33,868 nucleotides of DNA, taken from an uncultured Oscillospiraceae bacterium. GTDB taxonomy: Bacteria > Bacillota > Clostridia > Oscillospirales > Ruminococcaceae. A program made the translations under genes and the position numbers. Each line of letters starts with the position of its first letter. Positions within the stretch are counted from its first letter, which is position 1. This document shows, one piece after another, positions 22,919-31,100 of the stretch. The stretch is from the NCBI GenBank assembly GCA_910578255.1, contig CAJTQM010000021.1:1068-34935 (forward strand), in the 5' to 3' direction. The notes beneath the pieces were generated by a model. It did no database searches and was not told the DNA's origin. It was given only the letters and a program-made list of their open reading frames with translations.

Positions 22919-23029
22919 ACATTTTCCATTGTTGTTTGGCCCGCTTCTGCCCACAATACCCATGCAGGCCCGCTTTGCGCACGCTTTTAGCGGACTGGCC
23001 AATCACAACCTAAAGGATGGGTAGAACCT

Positions 23030-23191
23030 ATGGATTATATGCAATACTCTCAGGATTTTCAAATTAACGAATACTTTAACCTGCTGCCGCCCTATGTCCG
23101 GCAGGCCATTTTAGACGCTTACGGCGAAATCTCTACACTGGGCGAATTAAAAGAGTGCGCCGACCACATCATGAACAGCAGGCTATATTGA
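23030..23191 (+). CDS. 53-residue mini-protein, paralog of the one at 27732
   Basis: A short open frame starting MDYMQYSQDFQINEYFNLLP and ending CADHIMNSRLY. It aligns over its whole length with the 53-residue protein at 27732-27893: SQ, an N-YF-LP core, a V two residues after, EL, CA and M are shared. AAAGGATGG precedes the ATG. It is acidic, with no signal or membrane segment. I recall small clostridial proteins with the same YF-LP pattern but no known function. Its stop codon directly abuts the stop codon of the convergent EamA transporter gene, with no terminator between them. Confidence 0.7.
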   Translation: MDYMQYSQDFQINEYFNLLPPYVRQAILDAYGEISTLGELKECADHIMNSRLY

Positions 23192-24064
23192 TTATTCAAT
23201 GGCCGCCCGTTTTCTGGTCAGCAGGTAAACGGCGAACAAAATCAGTCCGCAGCCCAGAAGCTTCATGCCCGACATGCTTTCGCGCAGAATCAGCACGCCG
23301 CACACAACGCTTGTAATCGGCTCGAACATGCTTAAAATAGCCGAGGTGGAAGCGCCGGTATAGCGAATGCCCACCTGCAAAAATGCGTTGGCCCCGATGG
23401 ACACCAAAATCGCCACGATAAACGTATAGATCCAGGATAAGGGGGTCATGCCAAAAGTGACCTGACTGGTCAAAAGGCCGTATAAAAAGGTATAAACAGA
23501 AACAAACACGCAGGTGTAAAAGGAAAAGGCCATCGGGTGCATATCCTTAATGCCCCATTTGTCCACCGCCACCATATAAAACGCATAGGTCAGCCCGGAA
23601 CTCAGCGCTAAAAAAATTCCCGCCAAACTGCCGCTGGCGCCGCCCTGGAAAAAGCAGAGAATTCCCGCGCTGGAAATAAGCAGCGCCAGGATTTTTGCCC
23701 GGTCGATTCGCTCTTTATAAAAGAAAAAGCACAAAAGGGACACAAAGGTCGGGTAGACAAAGTGGAGCGTCGTAGCCATTCCCACAGGGATATAGCTATA
23801 GGACATATTGAGCATAACGGTGGTGGCGGTTGAGCCCACCAAAGCGATCACGCTGATTTTTCCCAGCGTCTTCGCCGGAATCTTGATCGGGATTTTTTTA
23901 ATCAGCAAAATTGCTAAAATAATCGGAATGGGCAAAAGGGACCGAAACATGGTCATCATGACCGGATTAGAGCCGTGAGCATAGGTATATTTTACCATGC
24001 TTGGCGTGCCGCCATAAATAACTGCGGATAAAATGACCAGGGCGATCCCTTTTGCTCGGTTCAT
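23192..24064 (-). CDS. EamA/DMT-family transporter
   Basis: A 290-residue inner-membrane protein with about ten membrane segments in two EamA repeats (about residues 5-140 and 148-285). Families of this kind export or import amino acids, sugars or other metabolites, and the substrate cannot be told. Typical parts are AVIYGGTPSMVKYTYAHG in segment 1 and FEPITSVVCGVLILRE in the second repeat. The ATG at 24064 has AAAGGTGG about ten bases before it; a GTG four codons upstream overlaps that site. It is monocistronic and ends against the mini-protein gene at 23030-23191. Confidence 0.9.
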   Translation of the reverse strand: MNRAKGIALVILSAVIYGGTPSMVKYTYAHGSNPVMMTMFRSLLPIPIILAILLIKKIPIKIPAKTLGKISVIALVGSTATTVMLNMSYSYIPVGMATTLHFVYPTFVSLLCFFFYKERIDRAKILALLISSAGILCFFQGGASGSLAGIFLALSSGLTYAFYMVAVDKWGIKDMHPMAFSFYTCVFVSVYTFLYGLLTSQVTFGMTPLSWIYTFIVAILVSIGANAFLQVGIRYTGASTSAILSMFEPITSVVCGVLILRESMSGMKLLGCGLILFAVYLLTRKRAAIE

Positions 24065-24135
24065 ACGCGCGTCCACCTTTTATATATTTTGTTAAAACTT
24101 CTCCTTCGACGGGTGTCGACAGAATTATTCTATCA

Positions 24136-24162
24136 TTGACAAAATGGGAAAACAAGTATAAA
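24136..24162 (+). promoter_or_regulatory. Promoter of the coiled-coil M23 gene
   Basis: TTGACA (24136-24141) is perfect. TATAAA (24157-24162) follows after only 15 bases, and a weaker TAAATT gives 17. Confidence 0.5.
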
Positions 24163-24214
24163 TTGATAAGTAGATAGAAAAAAGATTGACGGATTTTTCC
24201 GGAGGGGTGGACCT

Positions 24215-25620
24215 ATGAAAAAACAACGGAGATTTTTTGCCCTTTTTTGCGCGTTCGCGGCGGTTTTTCTCTGCGTTCCCGGCGTACACGCCATCGGGAA
24301 CACGGATGTGGCGTTTGACAATATGATCATCGGGCCGGATAAACAGCCGGAGCAATCGTCGTCCGGCGAGCAGGAGCCGCAGCAAAGCCAGGCGGACGAG
24401 CCCCAGCCCAGCGAAAGCGCGCCAGCTGAATCGAAGGACCAGCCGCCGGCGAACTCTTCCGGCAGTTCTTCTTCGGGCCTTACCCCGGAGCAGCTTGCCC
24501 AACAGCAACAGCAGCAAAACCAGCTGACCAATTTAAACCAGCAAATCGGCAATCTGCAACAGCAGCAGACAGCCTTGCAGAATAAGATCAACGCGGCCAA
24601 AAATGAAAAGGAAAAAGCGGCCATTCAAAAAGCCAATATCGACAGTCAGCTGTACAGCACGACCCAGCAGATTCAGCTGACCAAGCAAAAAATCCAGCTG
24701 CTGCAAAATAACATTGACGAGACCAACGGGCAGATTGATCTTTTGCAGCAGGATATCAGCGATAAATACGAGCAGTTTAAAAAGCAGATCCGCAGTTCCT
24801 ACATGTCTCCGGAATACTCGTTTTTAGAGTATCTGTTCGGTTCAGAAAGCTTTGCGGATTTTTCGGTCCGCATGGAGGCGGTATCCCGGATTTCCGCTCA
24901 TGACCAGCAGGTCATCGACCAACTGGAGGTCCAGATCGGCGATCTGCACGAGTTGCAGGATTCTTTAGAAGCGGACAAGCAGGAGTTGGAGGGCAGCACC
25001 GCCCAGCTGGAATCGCTTAAAAGCCAGCTAAACACTCAGTCCGCCGAGGCGCAGGAGCACATCAGCGATATCGACGAAATGGAAAAAGCCTTTTTGGCCG
25101 ACACCGCCGCTTTGCAGGCAAAGCAAAAGGCCATCCAAGCAGAAATCGACCAAATTTACGCCAACCTAACATCCACCGGCGAATATAAGGGCGACGGCAC
25201 CTGGGCCTGGCCGGTACCCGGATACGGCAGCATCTCCTCGCCTTATGGGCCCCGCTTCCAGGGAACCGACTTTCACACCGGCATGGACATCTGCGGCAGC
25301 GGCAGCAGCATTTACGGCGCACGCATCGTCTCCTGCGGAGAGGGCACGGTGGTGAAGGTGCAGAACAACGGCAGCAGCGGCTACGGACTTTTCTGCATCA
25401 TCGACCACGGCGGCGGGTATACGACTTTGTATGCCCACACCAGTCAGATCGTCGTCTCGGTGGGCGACGTGGTGGAAAGGGGCAGACCATCGGCTATGTG
25501 GGCAACTCGGGATGGGTCATTCCCGGCCCCAGCGCGTCCAATCCCACGGCGGGATCCCATTTACATATCGAATTTCGTGTGAACGGCGTTCACAAAAACC
25601 CGGCGGGATTTTTGTACTAA
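24215..25620 (+). pseudogene. Coiled-coil M23 peptidoglycan endopeptidase with a -1 frameshift
   Basis: The protein has a signal peptide (residues 1-26), a Gln/Ser/Pro-rich linker (about 47-95), a long Gln-rich coiled coil (about 95-320) and an M23 domain. This is the build of EnvC/PcsB-like secreted hydrolases that cut peptide cross-bridges at the division site or cell surface. The M23 domain shows SSPYGPRF and FHTGMDICG (zinc ligands His354 and Asp358) and LYAHTSQI. At GAAAGGGGCAG (G run 25479-25482) the frame slips: as written it ends at 25582 with unrelated residues. One more G restores a normal end with GYVGNSGW and SHLHIEFRVNG, including the HLH ligands, to 25620 (468 residues). A consensus error or recent mutation is likely. 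A strong ribosome binding site and the terminator are intact. Confidence 0.85.
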
Positions 25621-25635
25621 GATTTTCAAAGTTTC

Positions 25636-25670
25636 AAGGAAGCACAGTCAGGATAGTTGTGCTTCCTTTT
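25636..25670 (+). terminator. Terminator of the M23 gene
   Basis: AAGGAAGCACA (25636-25646) pairs with TGTGCTTCCTT (25658-25668), followed by TTATTG. Confidence 0.85.
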
Positions 25671-25754
25671 ATTGTTGCCAGTAAATTGCGTGTCTGACAA
25701 AAAACTTTCCAAAAGCGATTAACGCATCCCCTTCGCTATACTATTGTAACGTCG

Positions 25755-25778
25755 ATAAATGAATAATGATTCATTTAT
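25755..25778. promoter_or_regulatory. ArsR/SmtB-like operator remnant
   Basis: ATAAATGAAT (25755-25764) and ATTCATTTAT (25769-25778) form an inverted repeat. It contains TGAA, six bases, TTCA, the core spacing of operators bound by metal-sensing ArsR/SmtB repressors such as CadC and CzrA. TATACT at 25737-25742 may be a -10. It precedes the P-type ATPase remnant; no arsR gene is present. Confidence 0.5.
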
Positions 25779-25818
25779 TCATTGTAAGAGTCCAAACAGA
25801 AAAGAGGCTGCCGTATAG

Positions 25819-26043
25819 AAAAGAAACCTTGGCAAATCGAAAAACACGACCATAAAAAACGGCGGCACCCTTTTTGTGGGGAACGGCATCCATGACGCGC
25901 CGGTTTTAGCCATAGCCGATGTGGGCGTATCCATTCCGGCCGTGTTAAACGTCATCCAGATTTTTGCAGGTGAAGAAAAAATAGACCATGCCGCAAAAAA
26001 GTCCATGGATAAACGCCCATGGACTTTTTTATGGATTTTATAA
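25819..26043 (+). pseudogene. Remnant of a metal-transporting P-type ATPase
   Basis: The frame reads GTLFVGNGIHDAPVLAIADV and on to GVSIPAVL. This follows the hinge motif of P-type ATPases, VGDGINDAPVLA-ADVG, with Asp to Asn and Asn to His changes that should destroy magnesium and catalysis. Only the hinge region is left; the phosphorylation loop, the metal-binding membrane segments and a normal C-terminus are absent, and no good start is visible. The intact parent would be a cytosolic-to-outside pump for zinc, cadmium, lead or copper (ZntA/CadA/CopA type). The last 15 codons run into the terminator of the SipL-like gene. An operator-like site of metal repressors lies just upstream, so this looks like a decayed metal-resistance unit. 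Confidence 0.75.
25995..26030. terminator. Two-way terminator after the SipL-like gene
   Basis: AAAAAAGTCCATGG (25995-26008) pairs with CCATGGACTTTTTT (26017-26030). Confidence 0.9.
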
Positions 26044-26057
26044 GCCGTTCTTCCCGA

Positions 26058-27593
26058 TCAGTCGATCATGGGGATCAGAACGATTTTTTTCTCCGGCAAA
26101 AATTCCTCCTCCAAGCCGTTTTCCTCCATCACAGCTGAAATGGAGGTGTTGTAGCGTTTGGCAATGCTCCAGATGCTCTCCCCCGCGTCGGCATAATAGA
26201 TGGTCATAGCGCTTTCCGGCTCCCGCTTTTTTTCCCGCGTTTCGTCAACCTTGATCCCGGTGATAAAATTCACCGAGGCAACGCCCAAAATCAACCCGTC
26301 GGCCTTCAGCCGGCAGCGGCATTGTAGACTGTCTTTGTCCGACGGTTCATAACGGCAGTTTTCCGCAGTCAGGGACACTTCCAGCAGATAGTCGTCCGCG
26401 TCCGCCTGAAGCCGGTACTCCTGCGAAACCTCCTGGGCCTGTTCAAAATAGGAGGGCGCACCGTCGGCGTCGGTTCCCAGCATACAATAGCGCAGTTTGC
26501 CGCCTACCGTCAAAATATTTTCCCGAACCGAGGCGGAAAGCGCGCCGGTTTCGCACCAGAAATCCAACGGCTTTTTCATATATTCCGGCAGCGAGACCGT
26601 CTGCTCCATCTCCCAGCTTTGGGGAAGACCCTCCACCGCCAGCAGCAGCGACGCAGGCTTTTGGGACTGCTGCAACTCGTACTGGGTGGAATAGGCATCG
26701 ATTGCGGGCAAAACGGTGTTTTCCCGCAGGGCAATACAGCGAAGGCACAGTGTAAACTCACCGGCGGCAGTCCGGGTCAGACCGTCCGCGTCGGTTTGGG
26801 GGTGCAAAGCGGACCAGAGAAGATCAAAATGAACGTGGCAGACCGACTCTTCCCCCACGCCGTCCAAATCCAGCATCTGGCTGACCGGCAATTGGTATTG
26901 GACCGTCTGCCTCTCTCCCTCGCCCTGGGGCTGGTACTCCAAAAGCACCTCCAATTCCCCTTTGGCGATGATTTTTCCCGCGCTTACTTTCCATTCGGTG
27001 GTATGGACCCTTTCGCTGTGCCGGAGGATGGAATCCATCGGCGGCTTTTCCTGGCCCAATTCCAGGTCCTCCCGGACCGTAAACCTTTTTCCGGCGGTCC
27101 CGATCAGTTCGCTGGACTGTACCGGACGGTGGCTCAGCTGAAGTCCGGCCCCTTCAGCGGCGCAGACCATCTCCTCCTCGGCGCCGGAAAGGATTTTGAT
27201 CATAACGGAAAAAGCGCCGCGAACATCCACCCGGCGTTGGCTGACCGCCTTGCAGTTGAGGTAATCCTCTTTCAGCGTACAAAATACCGCCGGATTTTGC
27301 GGCGTGGTTTTTAACTCCAGCGTTTTGAGAAAATCCACCTTATGCTCGCTGGTATGCAGTTTTGCGTCCTCGCCGGTGTAATAAACCGTAATGGAGACAA
27401 TACCCTCCAAAACGCACTTATCCCCATTGACCTCGGTTTTTGTAAAAGCGGGACGGGCCTGGCATTTTAATACCTTTACAATATCCGGGCAGTAATCCGG
27501 CAGCAGCAGATCGCTTTCTACCGGCAGTTCCGTAAAAGAATCCAACGCCGTTTCGCAAACGGCGATATGGTCTTTTTTCAGCTTGTATTCCAT
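26058..27593 (-). CDS. sipL: SPOCS/LysM spore morphogenesis protein, SipL-like
   Basis: A 511-residue protein of the mother cell. Three DUF3794/SPOCS-type segments are seen, beginning with ELPVESDLLLPDYCPDIVKV near residue 20, and a C-terminal LysM domain near 460-511 with YYADAGESIWSIAKRYNTSI. SipL of Clostridioides difficile has this build and length; it binds SpoIVA and anchors the spore coat around the forespore. The coat-anchoring role is inferred from the family. The ATG at 27593 has AGGGGAG upstream; an upstream extension of 74 codons would run through the promoter and has no family likeness. The promoter looks like a sigma-E site, as expected for a mother-cell gene. A strong terminator is at 25995-26030. 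Confidence 0.87.
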   Translation of the reverse strand: MEYKLKKDHIAVCETALDSFTELPVESDLLLPDYCPDIVKVLKCQARPAFTKTEVNGDKCVLEGIVSITVYYTGEDAKLHTSEHKVDFLKTLELKTTPQNPAVFCTLKEDYLNCKAVSQRRVDVRGAFSVMIKILSGAEEEMVCAAEGAGLQLSHRPVQSSELIGTAGKRFTVREDLELGQEKPPMDSILRHSERVHTTEWKVSAGKIIAKGELEVLLEYQPQGEGERQTVQYQLPVSQMLDLDGVGEESVCHVHFDLLWSALHPQTDADGLTRTAAGEFTLCLRCIALRENTVLPAIDAYSTQYELQQSQKPASLLLAVEGLPQSWEMEQTVSLPEYMKKPLDFWCETGALSASVRENILTVGGKLRYCMLGTDADGAPSYFEQAQEVSQEYRLQADADDYLLEVSLTAENCRYEPSDKDSLQCRCRLKADGLILGVASVNFITGIKVDETREKKREPESAMTIYYADAGESIWSIAKRYNTSISAVMEENGLEEEFLPEKKIVLIPMID

Positions 27594-27623
27594 TTTTGCA
27601 CACTCCCCTCTTTCTTCTGCTAA

Positions 27624-27651
27624 AGGATATGTGCCGGCAGGCAAAAATAGT
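27624..27651 (-). promoter_or_regulatory. Sigma-E-like promoter of the SipL-like gene
   Basis: On the minus strand CATATCCT (27631-27624) fits the -10 CATANNNT. ACTATT (27651-27646) stands in for the -35 ATATT after 14 bases. The distance to the start is about 30 bases. Confidence 0.5.
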
Positions 27652-27731
27652 ACCGTTTGGCGCTTAAGCGGAATAAAGTGGGGACATCCGTCCCAAACTA
27701 CCATAAAATCCAAAATGAAAGGAAGCTTTTT

Positions 27732-27893
27732 ATGGTTACGAACTTTTCCCAAAATATGAAATCCAACGCCTATTTTCAGTCCCTGCCCGCCTGGGTGCAG
27801 GAGACCATCCAGCAAACCGCCATCACGCTACATTCAGAAGAGGAACTGCGTCAGTGCGCCCAAAAGCTTATGGAAAACGGGCAACAACAATAG
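27732..27893 (+). CDS. 53-residue mini-protein, paralog of the one at 23030
   Basis: MVTNFSQNMKSNAYFQSLPA at the start and EELRQCAQKLMENGQQQ at the end. It shares SQ, N-YF-LP, EL-CA and M positions with the other mini-protein and has the same length, but a different C-terminal tail. AAAGGAAG precedes the ATG. There is no signal or membrane segment. The gene diverges from the SipL-like gene, which hints at sporulation-time expression, but no clear promoter is seen. A GGGGAC/GTCCC hairpin lies at about 27679-27695 in the upstream stretch. A very strong terminator follows. Confidence 0.75.
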   Translation: MVTNFSQNMKSNAYFQSLPAWVQETIQQTAITLHSEEELRQCAQKLMENGQQQ

Positions 27894-27904
27894 GACCCCA
27901 ACTC

Positions 27905-27940
27905 AAAAAGGCCGCTTCGTTAGCGAAGCGGCCTTTTTTT
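27905..27940 (+). terminator. Terminator of the mini-protein gene
   Basis: AAAAAGGCCGCTTCG (27905-27919), a four-base loop, CGAAGCGGCC and seven T. Confidence 0.92.
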
Positions 27941-28048
27941 CGGGATGCGGCGCCCAAAACGTCTTGTCCTTCTGCCCGGCCTGTTGCAATTGAAAAAGGA
28001 AAGGCAGCATGCTATGATAAAGAAAAACCGACAAAGGGAGTATGGAAG

Positions 28049-28789
28049 ATGGAGGAAGCATTCTGCCGCACCGCGCTGTTATTGGGCGAAGAGGGAATCC
28101 GGCGCCTTTCGGGCGCAAAGGTGGCGGTTTTCGGCGTGGGAGGGGTGGGCTCTTATTGCGTCGAGGCGCTGGCCCGCGCGGGAATCGGCCGGCTGGTCTT
28201 GTTTGACAGCGACCGGGTCTCCGTCTCTAATTTAAACCGCCAGCTGATCGCTTTGCACAGCACCATCGGCATGCTCAAAACCGAGGCAGCGGCCCGCCGG
28301 ATCGCCGACATCCATCCCGCCTGCCAGGTGACCCAATACCCGGTATTTTTCCTGCCGGAAAACGCCGGGAATTACGATCTGTCCGACTGCGACTATTTTG
28401 TGGACGCGGTGGACACAGTCGCCGCTAAATTGGGCATCATCCAGCTGGCGGCGGACAAAGGCATCCCGGTGATCAGCTGCATGGGCGCCGGCAACAAGCT
28501 GGACCCCACCCGCTTTGAGGTGGCGGACATCACCCAGACCTCGGTCTGTCCCCTGGCCCGGGTCATGCGCCGGGAACTGAAAAAGCGGGGGATTTCCCAC
28601 TGCAAGGTGGTCTATTCCAAAGAGCCGCCCATCGTCCCGCCAAAGTGGGAAAGCTTTTCCGACGACGGCTCCTGCCGCCGGCCGGTGCCGGGGAGCGTGT
28701 CCTTTGTCCCCTCCGCCGCCGGACTAATTCTGGCCGGAGAGGTGATCCGGGACCTTACACTGGGGATAGGGGGGCAGGCCGCCAATTAA
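28049..28789 (+). CDS. tcdA: tRNA threonylcarbamoyladenosine dehydratase, TcdA/CsdL-like
   Basis: A 246-residue cytoplasmic E1-like (ThiF/HesA) enzyme. TcdA uses ATP to close the N6-threonylcarbamoyl group of A37 in ANN-decoding tRNAs into the cyclic form. Motifs are the nucleotide loop VAVFGVGGVGSYCVEALARA (about residues 25-44), FDSDRVSVSNLNRQL, YFVDAVDTV and SCMGAGNKLDPTRFEVADI, then CPLARVMRRELKKRG, which is typical of TcdA rather than ThiF or MoeB. The start at 28049 has AAAGGGA about ten bases before it. It is monocistronic and ends in a strong two-way terminator. Its sulfur-relay partner CsdA/CsdE is not nearby. Confidence 0.9.
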   Translation: MEEAFCRTALLLGEEGIRRLSGAKVAVFGVGGVGSYCVEALARAGIGRLVLFDSDRVSVSNLNRQLIALHSTIGMLKTEAAARRIADIHPACQVTQYPVFFLPENAGNYDLSDCDYFVDAVDTVAAKLGIIQLAADKGIPVISCMGAGNKLDPTRFEVADITQTSVCPLARVMRRELKKRGISHCKVVYSKEPPIVPPKWESFSDDGSCRRPVPGSVSFVPSAAGLILAGEVIRDLTLGIGGQAAN

Positions 28790-28797
28790 ACTCCATT

Positions 28798-28835
28798 CCA
28801 ATAAAAAAAGGCCATCTGCGGCCTTTTTTTATTGG
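28798..28835. terminator. Two-way terminator after tcdA
   Basis: CCAATAAAAAAAGGCC (28798-28813) pairs with GGCCTTTTTTTATTGG (28820-28835); it serves both the plus gene and the small membrane gene opposite. Confidence 0.92.
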
Positions 28836-28837
28836 CT

Positions 28838-29011
28838 TTATGTATGGACAATCCAAAAATAAATCACATAGACCCAGCTGAGCAGTCCATGGAAAATCGC
28901 CCAGCCGATGGAATGCCAGGTGGTATAGCTGATGACCATCGCCAAAGCCGAACCAAAGGAGATCCCGGTTTTCACCGTTTTTTGGACTACGCCGTTTTTC
29001 TCTTTCTCCAT
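28838..29011 (-). CDS. Small membrane protein, conserved-looking
   Basis: A 57-residue protein beginning MEKEKNGVVQKTVKTGISFG, with hydrophobic stretches about residues 17-29 and 36-56, so one or two membrane passes. I recall near-identical small proteins in gut Bacillota, but no function. AGAGGA at good spacing selects the ATG at 29011 over one ten codons earlier that lies too close to its purine run. It is cotranscribed with the DUF1622 protein, whose stop codon is 20 bases upstream. Confidence 0.7.
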   Translation of the reverse strand: MEKEKNGVVQKTVKTGISFGSALAMVISYTTWHSIGWAIFHGLLSWVYVIYFWIVHT

Positions 29012-29030
29012 TTTTATCCTCTTTTTAATT

Positions 29031-29360
29031 TTATGCCTCATGCTCCTTGCTGGTCTTCATCTCAAAATGGATGAGCAGCGCCAAAAGGGCCCGCAGAACG
29101 ATAACCGATCCCAAAACCAGCAGTTCGTTGAGATCCCGAACCAGGACGGTTTTCAAAATCTCCGAAGCTACCTTAAATTCCAGACCGGTGGCCATGCCGT
29201 TGGCCAGATCCAGCTTGATGTTGCGGTCGTTGTGACCAAACAGGCCCCGCAGATAAAAATAAAAGCCCTGCACAGCCGAAACCGCCACCACAAAAATGCC
29301 GATCAGTTCAATGACCGCGATAATGGTTGGCAGCACCAGATGGATAAATTCTTCCAGCAT
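29031..29360 (-). CDS. DUF1622 membrane protein
   Basis: A 109-residue protein with three likely membrane segments: about residues 8-32, 62-80 and 81-98. The sequence FEFK-ASEILKTVLVRDLNE matches (here LEFKVASEILKTVLVRD) the core of DUF1622 proteins, whose function is unknown; N-terminal VAVSAVQGFYFYLRGLF is also typical. GAGGTG lies before the ATG at 29360. The promoter at 29502-29530 leaves a long leader of about 135 bases. The small membrane protein at 28838 follows in the same unit. An association with ion or stress homeostasis is only a guess. Confidence 0.8.
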   Translation of the reverse strand: MLEEFIHLVLPTIIAVIELIGIFVVAVSAVQGFYFYLRGLFGHNDRNIKLDLANGMATGLEFKVASEILKTVLVRDLNELLVLGSVIVLRALLALLIHFEMKTSKEHEA

Positions 29361-29501
29361 AAAAACACCTCTCGTTTTTTTGTAATCTTCTGGGGCGGCG
29401 CAAAAAGTCGGACCTGACGCGTCCCCAAAGGCCAATCGTCGGATCGCCGGCCATGCCCGCAGGACGGCCATAAAATCCAGTACGACAACCGTTCCGCCAT
29501 T

Positions 29502-29530
29502 ATTGTACCATTTTTTTCTCTTTTCGTAAA
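29502..29530 (-). promoter_or_regulatory. Promoter of the DUF1622 unit
   Basis: TTTACG (29530-29525), a 17-base spacer and TACAAT (29507-29502) on the minus strand. Confidence 0.6.
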
Positions 29531-29543
29531 GAAAAACGCATGC

Positions 29544-29579
29544 AAAATGCCCCGCATTTTTAGGATGCGGGGCATTTTT
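29544..29579. terminator. Terminator of the dipeptidase gene
   Basis: AAAATGCCCCGCAT (29544-29557) pairs with ATGCGGGGCATTTT (29565-29578). The T run is five bases on the plus strand but four on the minus strand, where it is needed. Confidence 0.75.
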
Positions 29580-29593
29580 CTGCGGACAGCCGT

Positions 29594-31039
29594 TTACAGG
29601 GCAGCCACAAGATCGTCGATTTCAATGAGGGTGCGGACATATACCTTGATGCTGCGCATCAGATTCGGGATGTCTCCGTACTCGTCGGCCTGATGGGCGC
29701 CGCCCTTCTCAAAGCCGAACAGCCGCACACGGTCCGGAACGGTGACGCCGAAGGACACCGCGTTGGGCAGTCTTCTGGCGTAGGTGCCGCCGGCCAAAAC
29801 CAGAGGGGGAATATCCGGCATGCCCAATACCTCTCTGGGCACCTGGATGAGCTTTTCCACCACCGGATGATCCAGCGGGAAGCTGAAGGCCGGATTATTG
29901 CCCAGTTCCAGAATCTCCAGTCCCAGCTTTTGGGCGTTTTTCGGCAGCGTATCCATCAAAAACGCCTGATCAGCGGTAACGGGATAGCGGATGTCGGGCT
30001 TTAAGATCAGCTTATCGCCCTCTTTGCGCACCCAGGTAAAGACGCAGGTCAGCTTGCCGGACATATCGTCCTCGCAGGAAATCCCCAGATCCTCGCCATA
30101 ATGATGGCTGGTCAGCTGCTGGAACAGTTCCACAGCCTCGCGGGTTTTGCCATGCAGGACCTCTGCCTTTAACAGGGCCTTTGCCAATACGTTGTTGGCG
30201 TTGACCGCCCCTTCCGGCCGGGAAGCGTGCTGGGAATTGCCGGTGGCCAGAAAACGAACGCCCTTGGGGTCTTCTTCCACCGTGATTCGCTCCATATCCC
30301 CCAGCTTGGCCCGGACCTCATCCGCCTTGCAGCCGGAAACCACCGCGTAAGCCCGGTCGGGCACTGAGTTGGTCGCCTCGCCGCCGTGGATCTCCACCAG
30401 CTCTTCCCCAACGCCCGAAATCGCAAATACCGCGTGGATAAAGCCGATTTCCGCATAGCCTACCGGGAATTTCGAGTCGGGCACCAGCGACCATTTGGGC
30501 GCCTTTTCCCGCTTGAGAAACTCCGGCATATCGGCGCTGCCCTTTTCCTCGTTTAAGCCGAACACCAGCATTACGTCGTTTTTCAGCCGGATGCCGTTCT
30601 CTTTTAAAAAGCGCATGGCGTACATTCCCACCATCGCCGGCGCCTTATCGTCGGCGGTGCCCCGGCCAAACAGATACTTTCCGTCCTCGGACAAAACCGG
30701 ATCAAAGGGATCGTGGGTCCAGCCGTTGCCCTCCGGCACAATGTCCATATGGGCGATAATGCCAATGGAATCGCCGTTGGGATTGTCCCCGTAAATGGCG
30801 CTTCCGCAGTAATTGTCATAGTTTTTGGTACGGAACCCATAGGACTCCGCCAGCTTGAAGGACGCCATCAGCATCTCGTAGCAGCCCTCGCCAAAGGGCT
30901 TTTCGCCGGGCGTCTCCTCCGATACGCTGCGGATCCGGCAAAGATCGGATACGTCCCGGATGAATTCCTCCCGGTGCTCTTCGACCCAGCGGTCCAACGC
31001 CCCGTTTAGCTTTTCCTTCTGCTCGTTTGTTAAATTCAT
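29594..31039 (-). CDS. pepV: M20 dipeptidase, PepV-like
   Basis: A 481-residue cytoplasmic zinc metallopeptidase. PepV-type enzymes hydrolyse dipeptides, including some beta-Ala or D-residue types. Metal ligands and catalytic parts are seen in order as IIAHMDIVPEG, LFGRGTADDKAPAM, VFGLNEEKGSADM, VPDSKFPVGYAEIG (the PepV-specific block) and GFEKGGAHQADEY near the end (last His ligand). The lid domain lies at about 200-390. The length matches the family (about 465-475). AAAGGAGG precedes the ATG. The gene is alone, with a probable promoter at 31072-31100 and a terminator at 29544-29579. Confidence 0.92.
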   Translation of the reverse strand: MNLTNEQKEKLNGALDRWVEEHREEFIRDVSDLCRIRSVSEETPGEKPFGEGCYEMLMASFKLAESYGFRTKNYDNYCGSAIYGDNPNGDSIGIIAHMDIVPEGNGWTHDPFDPVLSEDGKYLFGRGTADDKAPAMVGMYAMRFLKENGIRLKNDVMLVFGLNEEKGSADMPEFLKREKAPKWSLVPDSKFPVGYAEIGFIHAVFAISGVGEELVEIHGGEATNSVPDRAYAVVSGCKADEVRAKLGDMERITVEEDPKGVRFLATGNSQHASRPEGAVNANNVLAKALLKAEVLHGKTREAVELFQQLTSHHYGEDLGISCEDDMSGKLTCVFTWVRKEGDKLILKPDIRYPVTADQAFLMDTLPKNAQKLGLEILELGNNPAFSFPLDHPVVEKLIQVPREVLGMPDIPPLVLAGGTYARRLPNAVSFGVTVPDRVRLFGFEKGGAHQADEYGDIPNLMRSIKVYVRTLIEIDDLVAAL

Positions 31040-31071
31040 CGCTTTTGCCTCCTTTTACGGCTCTTTTTTTC

Positions 31072-31100
31072 AGTATAGCAAAATTTTCCGGTTTCGTACA
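31072..31100 (-). promoter_or_regulatory. Possible promoter of the dipeptidase gene
   Basis: TATACT (31077-31072) on the minus strand with a weak -35 (TGTACG, 31100-31095) after 17 bases. Confidence 0.4.

Noticed and set aside
25779..26006. Minus-strand frame of 75 codons opposite the ATPase remnant
   Set aside because: The plus-strand reading explains the sequence with a known motif; the minus frame is a shadow of it.
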